From Adiantum capillus-veneris (lineage: Eukaryota; Streptophyta; Polypodiopsida; Polypodiales; Pteridaceae), in contig CM043942.1 in NCBI GenBank assembly GCA_014529385.2, forward strand, positions 31,088,969 through 31,152,968: DNA of 64,000 bases. Direction: 5' to 3'. Position numbers and translations under genes: made by a program. The number at the start of each line of letters is the position of its first letter. The stretch's first letter is position 1. The notes under the pieces are model-generated. The model ran no database searches. It saw only the letters and a list, made by a program, of their open reading frames with translations, and was not told the DNA's origin. Shown here one piece after another: positions 56,027-64,000 of the stretch.

Positions 56027-57655
56027 TGTTGAAAATCTCAACCCACACTTTCTTCACTGAGAGAATAACATCAATGCTAAACAAGAGAATGACAAAGCTC
56101 TAATCCAAGAGCACTATGTGGTAATTGATGAAACTATCATCAACAATCTCACTCTTGAAGAGACGACCACATGTATGTCAAATGACGTAATTGGGTGAGC
56201 AAACAATCTCACAATGCGATGCCAAAACACTATGCCAAAGCAACCACGGAGTACCAAATGCAATCAAAACACGATTGCAAACCATGCGTATAAACAAATA
56301 AAATCGCAAGAAAAAGCCGGTAGAGTTTCGGCAGTATTTGGCTATCTAACCATAATAACCATACGTGCCATAAACATGATCAAAACCATGAGCAAATCAT
56401 GCACAAAATCCAACACTCAAGCATACATGAGCTGCCCCAAAGTCTCAACTATGTAAACTTGGAAAACAATCCTGTAATCCAAAACACAAAGTGCATCAAC
56501 CGCACTCTACAAGCGAGGCATATACTAGCATAAACTTGGATACAAACCAATCAAAATATGGCACAAATTGATGCTCAAAACTGCTGAAAATCAGCCCACA
56601 TATGCCATTGCAAGGTGAAGAATACCATCCGCCAAAAAGCGCACATCATGTGCATCCACATGGCAATATAAATGAGCATCAAGCATGCACCAAATGTGTA
56701 GCAAATGAGCATCCAAATCAATTGAAAATTCAGCTCACAATCATGCCACTAATGCTTGCAAAACTCTCTCCAAATCTGTGCACCACACTTTCCGAAATCT
56801 GCTCAATCGCATATGTCAATGCACATAGCCTGTGATGAATCCGAGTCTCGAATCCTTAGAGTCCACATGAATGCATACATCCACAAAGTGTTCTCAATGT
56901 GTGCGCGTAAATTTGGTGAAAATATCAACCCACACTCTCTTCACTTAGAGAAAAACATCAGTGCACAAAACAAGAGAATGACAAAGCTCAATCCGAGCTC
57001 TTCGAATGTAGCAAATCACGACAATAGGCATACATAATCTTCAACGTTCTGAATACCCTGCAGATAGTCAGCTCATATCTCCCAAACCATTCAAAATTTG
57101 CAGAAACTTCCTTCTGTAAAGTTGTAGACCACGCAAAAACAGTTGGGCTAGGCGGGAATGGACCTGGAATGTGTTGTTTTTATAGGTCAAAAGAGATCTG
57201 TAAAAATCTGCAGCTGTGTACCCTAGATGTGCAGGCAGTTTGAGTGACGTATCTCAAAATTGGTAAAGATTTTGAGAAAAAATTCTTTTGCAAAGTTGAA
57301 GAGGACGGAAAACTGGGCAGGATTTTGGGTAATTGTCTTGAATGAAGATGTTTTGGTAGGCCAAAACAGATTTGCAAAAACGTGCTGCAGTTTTCGCTGC
57401 TTTTTCGCCTGCTTCCCCGTTGAGCTCCAATGGTGCTCCCAATCCCTGTGCTCTGATATGAGTTGAAGTGTGTGTGAGAGAGAGAGAGAGCGTGTGTGAG
57501 TGTGTGTAGCAATGGAGAAGAGAGGAGAGCTTGTGTTTACAGGGGCTTAAACTCGCTCTCTACATGTGAGCCCCCTTATTCTATTATGTACATAATGAAT
57601 AAGTATATTGGGCGGGCACCTGGCCTAACCAGCCACATGGGGTTTTACCCCAACA
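56027..57655 (-). mobile_element. 1.63-kb non-autonomous LTR-type insertion in E4, TSD TGAAG
   Basis: TGAAG lies on both sides (56022-56026 and 57656-57660) and the ends are TG and CA. On the minus strand the right end is a 197-base LTR-like piece (57459-57655), followed by TATCAGAGC, the core of an initiator-Met primer site. No equal LTR is recognisable at the left end. A 70-base direct repeat (about 56027 and 56915) is present. No reading frame is conserved, so it resembles a small or eroded non-coding LTR element. Confidence 0.65.
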
Positions 57656-58850
57656 TGAAGTACCAGCTAAGGAGGATAGTCCTTCATGTAAAATATGGGA
57701 ATACTTGTTGTAGAATTATGTGCAGATTCCACTAGAGAAATTATTACAGGTAATTCCAAAGTTCAGACAACACATTTTTTTAAATTCCAAGCAAACACAC
57801 TGAAGGTTAATCAACTATTAGAGTGTAATTTGCAGGAAGATTATTTCAAGAAGTTCTCCTTGATGGGGGTTCAGGGGTTAATATTATACCATCCTCTCTG
57901 TATTACAAATTGGGAGCTCCTAAGCTAGCACATACTCCATTTCAAGTGAAGATGGGTGATCAAAGAAGATTGCAGCCACCAATGGAAATTCCGAAAGATA
58001 AAAAAATTTGTAGTTGCAGGTCTGACTTTTGACTGAATCTGGTGGTACTGAAGATGGAGTTTGAAAATAAATCTTACCCATGTTACTAGGAAGACCTTGG
58101 TTTAAGAAAACAAAACCGAAGCAGAATTGGGGCTCTAATGAAGTCAGGATACATCAAGGTAAGAAGAAAATCAAGTTGTCGATGATCAGGGAACTAAAAT
58201 TGCAGCAACCACACATGCCTTTGTGGGCTCAGGCAATCAACTTAACAGCTAAAGTGAAAGACTTGGAGGAGGAAGAATTCTTGTTGGCTAATCCAATAGT
58301 GGACCGGTATTTGATATTGATGTTATGACAGTGTTAGGACTGCAAGCTAGAAGTTCAAAAGTAGCAGCAGAACAGGTAATATATGGGACAATGAAAACCA
58401 AAAAATGCATTTTTAGAGTTGGGAAAGAAATAATTGGAAGCACAAGAGTTGCAAAAAGAGAGAGAATGAGGTGAGGCTATCATTGCAGCAGAGCAAAGGT
58501 TTGAGGAGCAGAAATCCAAATATGCAAGAATTTTTGAGGAGGAACTTCAGGAAATCAACTTGGGTATTGAAAATGAACCCAAATCTATCAGAATTGGGAA
58601 GAGTGTGGATGCAGAGTTTTTGAGAGCTCTGAAGCAATTGTTGATTGAGTTCAAGGATGTGTTTGCTTGGGAATATAGAAATATGAAGGATATAGATCCA
58701 AATTTTGCCCATCATACGTAAATTGAAGATAGTTGCAATATTGTAATTCGGTAGAGATACATGATGAATCCTAATTATCCAAAGCGGGTCAAAGAGGAAC
58801 TTGATAAGTTGTTATAGGTTGGATTAATCAAACCTATTCATGAAGCAACT
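57656..58850 (+). pseudogene. E4 protease and linker
   Basis: The protease is spread over frames: a GVNIIPS-like stretch near 57880, then MLLGRPWFKKTKPKQNWG at about 58080, the G-R-P-W close. A linker rich in Glu and Lys follows to FKDVFAWEYRNMKDID near 58650, the usual entry to RT. Confidence 0.65.
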
Positions 58851-60230
58851 TGATTGTCACCAATTGTCATAGTACCCAAGAATAATGGGAAATTAAGAGT
58901 TTATATGGATTATATGAAGCTAAATGAAGCTACTATTTCACATCCCTTCCCATTTATATTTACCGATACCTTATTGGATGCAGTTGTTGAGCATGAGATG
59001 TACAATTTTCTAGATGGATTTTTTGGTTACAAGTAGATTAGAATGGCCCTTGAAGATGAGTATAAAATTGCTTTCATAACTGAATGGGGTGTACTTGTTT
59101 ATACAGTGATGATCTTTGGCCTGAAGAACGGTCCTTCTTCATTTTTAGATACTGCAACTAAGCTATTTGACCCATTCTTGACTTCATTTATGAGAGTCTT
59201 TTTAGATGATTTCAATGTCTTTGGCAAGAAATGAGAGCATATGGAGCATCTCTAGAAATGTTTCGAGAGGTACAAAAAATTCAGATTGTCTTTAAACCCT
59301 TACAAGACAACCATTGCTATCACAAAAGGAACAAAGTTGGGGTTTATTATATCAAAAGAAGGAGATTCCCTTGATTCAAAGAAGGCAGAGGCTATTCAAA
59401 AGGTTCCTATTCCTGAAAATCTGTAACAATTGAGTAAGTTTATGGGACATGTAAAATTTCATGGAAGGCATTTAAGGTACCTTTCAAATATTAGTGCATC
59501 GTTGAGCCATTTGGCCAAGAAAGATGTTTCATATGTTTGGGGATAGGATCAAGACAGAGACTTTAAGATTTTGAAGAAGATGTTAACAGTAGCACCTATT
59601 TACTAACCTATTCTTCAATCTCCTGAATGGAGTTTGTCTTTTCACATCTTTGTGGATGCCTCTGATACTGCTATAGGTGAAGTCCTTATGCAGCAAATGG
59701 TTAAAGGATGGTTCAGACCAATCTACTATGCTAGTAGATTGATGACTCAGTAGAAAGGAATTATAGTGTCACTGAAAGAGAAGCATTAGGGATGATTTAT
59801 GCTTTGAACAAATCTAGGCACTACCTTTTGGGAATAGAATTCTTTTCCATGTAGATCATCAAGCATTCCTATATCTCATTCAAAAACCCTAGTTACGTGG
59901 AAGATTGGTAAGATGGGTGTTGTTATTGCAGGAGTTTGATTTTGTGATTGCATGGAAAGGATAATGTTGTAGTTGATTTTTTTAGTAGACTTGAATCAGG
60001 GGAACCAAAAATTGTCATTCCAGATCAATTGCTAGATGCTGACCTATTTTTAATAAAAGGACTTATTTTTTATTCCTGGTATGATCAAATGCTAACATTT
60101 TTAATTGATGTTTTGATGCTTGATTCATTTAGCACATATCAACGTAAAAACTTTGCCTTGAGGAGCAAGCCTTTTTTGGTAATAATTGGAGCATTGTATA
60201 TGAAGGGGATATATTAGATAATAAGAAGAT
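58851..60230 (+). pseudogene. E4 RT and RNase H
   Basis: RT shows SPIVIVPKNNGKLRV, LDGFFGY and FLDDF (about 59203) at the catalytic site. RNase H has IFVDASDTAIGEVLMQQ near 59650 and IYYASRLMTQ near 59730. At least six stops interrupt. Confidence 0.8.
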
Positions 60231-61363
60231 GTGTTCCTGAGGAGGAACAATATATTGTGATCCAGAAGCCCATTTTGGAAATGTAGGTGGACGTTTTTTT
60301 GGAGAAATTATAGGAAGGAAGATTGTACAAGAAGGGCTCTGGTTGCCTCAATATTAAAAGATGCTCATAACTATGCAAAGGAGTGTATATTGTGTCAAAG
60401 GGAAGGAAAGCTTTTTAATGAAAATAGAATGCCTTTGAACCCTGTTTTACCATTGGAACCGTTTAAAAAATTTAGACTGGATTTTGTAGAACCAATTTAA
60501 CCAAAGGCCGGGAATATAGGAAAAAAGTACATTTTGGTAGCTACTAATTATTTTACAAAGTGGGTGGAAGTTGTTGAATTGAAGGACGATTCAACACATT
60601 TAGAAGCTAAGTTTTTGTACAAAAATATTATGACCGGATTTGGATGTTGCATTGAGTTGGTTAGTGATCATGGTGGACACTTTTTGAATCATATCATTAA
60701 GGAGTTGACCCAAGCACACATGATTTTGCATAAGAAATCAATAACTTGCCATCCTCAAGCAAATGGGCAGGCCAAGAGTTCTAATAAGGTTGTGATCAAA
60801 ATATTGAAGAAGATTGTTTCAGAGTATAGGACTGATTGGGACACCAAGTTGGATTCAGCTTTATGGTCCTTCTAAACAGCATATAAGGTGACTACAGGTC
60901 TGACACCATTAAGACTTGTGTATGGTTGGGAAGTTGTAGTACCAATGGAATTTGTGGTCCTTATTTTAAGAATTGCAATACAGAATATGGTGTCACCAGA
61001 CCAGTTAGTTCAACACATGCAGAGATATTTATTGCAATTGGAAGAAGATAGGACTGTGAGTGCCTATATTGTTGAAGTGATTCAGAGGATAAGAAATGCT
61101 TGGGTCAATAGAAATATTCCATGTAAAGTATTTGCAGTCAATGATTGGGTGATTCTTTACAATTCTTGGTTAGATATATTGGGCCATTCAAAATTATTGA
61201 AGATCTTGGTAAGGGGACATTTAGGTTACAGGATGTGTATGGAACAGAGGTGGAAAAGCCTGTGAATGGGTTCAGATTAAAGAATTTTTTTGGGAAGCCT
61301 CCCATTTTTGATATTGTCCCAAAGGAAATGTGTGTAGTTGGATCAAATTGTTTAATTGCATAA
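60231..61363 (+). pseudogene. E4 integrase, catalytic Glu replaced
   Basis: The HHCC module is degraded, with CILCQREGK left near 60390. The core has RLDFVEP near 60475 and LVSDHGGHFLNH near 60660. The third position reads NGQAKSSNK near 60765, where NGQAESTNK is usual, so the catalytic Glu is Lys. The C-terminal domain continues in two frames to 61363. Confidence 0.85.
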
Positions 61364-62935
61364 CTTAGTGGATCAGGACAACAAAAATCAATTCAGAGAT
61401 GGAGTCAGAGAGACAGGTTGTTAGCACATTAAAAAGACTCGGCATTTAGATGTCAGCAACATAGAGATGGAATATTCAGAAAGTCAAAAAAATGTTACAA
61501 ATGTGGGCCAAATTTTCTAGATGTACTGGGGTGCCCTAATCGAGGGTTAATATTCGTGACAAGAGATAATGGAGTATCATTTTGAGGTAAAATTCATCGA
61601 AAGGTGGGTTACAACTCAAATCACGGTACAAAGAGGAATTATGTAACAAGTTTTCACACGAGTGACCATAATTGTGTGCGCGAGAAGTCTTTTTTGTCCC
61701 TACAAGCTGACAAAATTCAGTGTGAGGTGAAGAAAACTCAGCTGAAAGACATGCAAAGGAAGCAACTTGAAAAGCTTAAAGCACTTCGTGCACGCAGGTG
61801 GCACAGTTGGAAGCAAAAGTATCTCAAGGGGCTATGTGAATTTTGGTTTGGAGAAGATAACTACGCTTGGCAGCGTTGTCAGCTATGGATCAGATAAGCC
61901 AACTAGAAGCAGAGCAAGAGCCAGACATTCAACAAATGGAAGAATTTGCTACAACAAAAGGGGTGGATGCAACAAAGAGTCAGTAAAAGTTCATACATGA
62001 CTTAGATCTGACTAATCCCGATAATCAGGTATGGCTGAAGTTAATTGGTTTATGGGAATTCTCCAACCTTCCCTTGGGGGAATGTGTAAAAATGCGAATG
62101 CAAATGCTCAACTGGAGTATGTAAGGATGTCAAGGGGGGAAAATATAAATGATCAGCACATATTTGATGCTTTAATTTTAGCATCCTTTAAAGTAAGACT
62201 AAGTAATTACAAGTGGATGTGATCTCTAGCACAGATATGAGGAAAGAGTTTGGGGAGCCTACAATCAACATATGTCATTACCTTAAGGGTACTAATATGT
62301 CTAAACGTGCACAATTGAAATGGTTTATGGAGAGAGTTTGCTTGTTGATCCAGTTTGACTATATGTCAAAGGAGGCTTACACTTAGGGCAACAAAATAAG
62401 GATTTCTTGTAAACTCGGTAGGTTATTTATATGAAAAGCTTGTGGCAGATGTGGAATTAAAGGACAAGAGGAATTCAGTCAATAGATGCGGAATTGGGCC
62501 ATACTTGCAAGCATTGTTTTCACCCTCAATGGATCCTTTTCCTTTGCAAGTAATTGATGTTGATAAACATAGCTCAAAAAAAAAAGAAAGTTAGTTAAGT
62601 TACACCAAAGAAGGAAGGAGGACTGAAGAAGACTTTTGCATAAATGATGGAAGGTGGTTCTGATAGTGCAAAGGCTAAAAGAGGAAAAATGCAACAAATA
62701 CAGGTAGAGGATGATGATGAGTTTCAGAAATCACTGATCAAAGACTCAAAAAGTTTACCTAAACTAGGGGTAAGGTTTTCTACAAGGAAAAAAAAGCTGT
62801 TTCATGAGGAGAAGAAGCTTGGAGAAAGTCGTAGTAGAGAAGATTCTAAATAGGATTACTTTAAGCAAGCTGAGGCTAGAAGAAAACATCGGGAGGATGT
62901 ATATGAGTCTTTGATGACTTCATCAGTGGGGCAAT
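61364..62935 (+). other. E4 post-integrase region, unrecognised
   Basis: About 1.5 kb with scattered protein-like pieces. Examples are 61604-61897 (basic, coiled-coil-like start), 62031-62222 (DALILASFKVRLSNYKW) and 62644-62853 (charged, Lys/Glu-rich). They may be remnants of an extra reading frame after integrase. No domain was recognised. Confidence 0.3.
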
Positions 62936-62957
62936 GGATTATGTCATGAAGATAGGG

Positions 62958-62989
<32 letters not shown>

Positions 62990-63071
62990 TCTCAACTATG
63001 CGACACATGTAGCCACAAGGTCGAGTGTTGACTTAACTGGTATGGAGAAGTGTAGCATGCAATACGTTGCA

Positions 63072-63118
<47 letters not shown>

Positions 63119-63143
63119 ATCTCTCTCTCTCTCTCTCTCTCTC

Positions 63144-63225
<82 letters not shown>
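62958..63225. repeat. CT/GA microsatellite forming a large hairpin
   Basis: CT runs at 62959-62984, 63076-63117 and 63121-63143 are followed after CACAG by a GA run at 63147-63224. CT and GA arms on one strand are complementary, so a long fold-back is possible. Frames here are repeat translations. Confidence 0.9.
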
Positions 63226-63229
<4 letters not shown>

Positions 63230-63513
63230 AGACAAGAAAGAGTGAGGGTGAGGAGAGACGATCTCCAAAAACAAGGTTTCCCTAAAAGCTCAATCGAAGA
63301 GCATGAGTTGCCCATAAAATATAAAAGAAATATCGTTCCAAGAACTCTTATTGCTCATAATATCCAACAAAAGGCTTGCTTCAATAGATTGCATATTCCA
63401 GTTCTCTCTCAACCTATCTCTCTCTCTCTCTCTACTAAAAGTTACAAATAGTGAGGTAGACACTATAAACTTTACAATAATGCACACATCAAGAAATCAA
63501 CAACATTATGACA
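63226..63513 (+). repeat. Flanking repeat of E4, copy 2
   Basis: It aligns with 53456-53735, ending CACACATCAAGAAATCAACAACATTA, with more substitutions than the young LTR pairs in this window. Confidence 0.6.
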
Positions 63514-64000
63514 CTTAAATATTGCAAAATGTTTCAAATATCCAAAGTGACATTACAAGATATAGATTGTCCATATGGCACGACAATTCCTAGGCTCCAC
63601 TACTTATAAGGTGCTCTGCATCATCAATTTCATAGTACGATGACAGTTGAACACTCACAATAGATCTTTAATTGTGATCTTGTTTTGATGGATAAACATG
63701 CTATGGTTGTTAGCGGGTCGCTGCGATGGACGTCTATAGCATAGCTTTCTCGCACTAACATAATGCCAATACTCAGGGAAGCGATTTGATGGGGCATGGA
63801 GACTCTCTGAGGGTGTCAACCTCAAGAAGTGAACCTACAGAACAACATTATCTCTTGTACATGCAAATCTATCACTCTAGGATCTGGCAACCTGCCTATG
63901 TCCGATGTCAGCGCACTTAGTCATTAACCTATTTCAACACTCGAACAAAGTTCAAATGCTACAAAACTTTAGGAGGAGGTCTAATACACTTAGGGACACT
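63514..64000. other. No gene seen
   Basis: Non-repetitive sequence without a convincing reading frame or element terminus. Confidence 0.4.

Overview
The window is nuclear DNA of a land plant with a large, transposon-rich genome. The evidence is LTR retrotransposons of typical plant Ty3/gypsy and Ty1/copia types (including a dual-RNase-H pol, a chromodomain-like pol and initiator-tRNA-Met primer sites), long di-nucleotide microsatellites, and one spliced gene for a DOG1-domain protein, a plant-specific family. A fern or another non-flowering plant would fit the mix, but nothing in the sequence proves it. Nearly all protein-coding sequence is broken retroelement; the only likely host gene is the DOG1-family gene at 17425-19883 (minus strand).

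Layout. (1) 1-8732: decayed gypsy element E1 (gag, protease, RT, RNase H, two successive HHCC zinc modules, integrase, then a second retropepsin-like domain after integrase), ending in a polypurine tract and an LTR. (2) 8021-13540: unit E2, an LTR followed by a probable 1.4-kb leader intron holding three palindromes about 290 bp apart, then a broken reading frame of about 980 codons with a coiled-coil middle and no recognised enzyme, then a polypurine tract and another LTR. (3) 13.5-17.4 kb: leader remnant, copia relic, GT/CG microsatellite and a 154-bp fold-back. (4) 17.4-20.2 kb: the DOG1-family gene and a compact promoter. (5) 20.5-52.1 kb: a nested insertion stack. (6) 52-64 kb: microsatellites and decayed gypsy element E4, split by a 1.63-kb insertion with its own target-site duplication.

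The nest in (5) can be read from target-site duplications. A LINE-like relic was split by copia element C (21029-51483, minus strand, TSD GTAGA, LTR 227 bp). The RT region of C is replaced by 24 kb of partly tandem, partly truncated copies of gypsy family G (G1, G2, G2b, G3). A solo copia LTR (24599-24825, TSD GTGTT) sits in a G LTR. A complete antisense G solo LTR (TSD AATTT) sits in the G2 leader, and gypsy element R (28423-37085), the best preserved in the window, sits inside that antisense LTR. G3 carries the end of the same antisense LTR with the same AATTT, so G3 and G2 share one ancestor that already had it.

R is in one reading frame from gag to integrase, broken by only four stop codons. 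All alignments were done by eye and no database was searched; family names rest on visible motifs.
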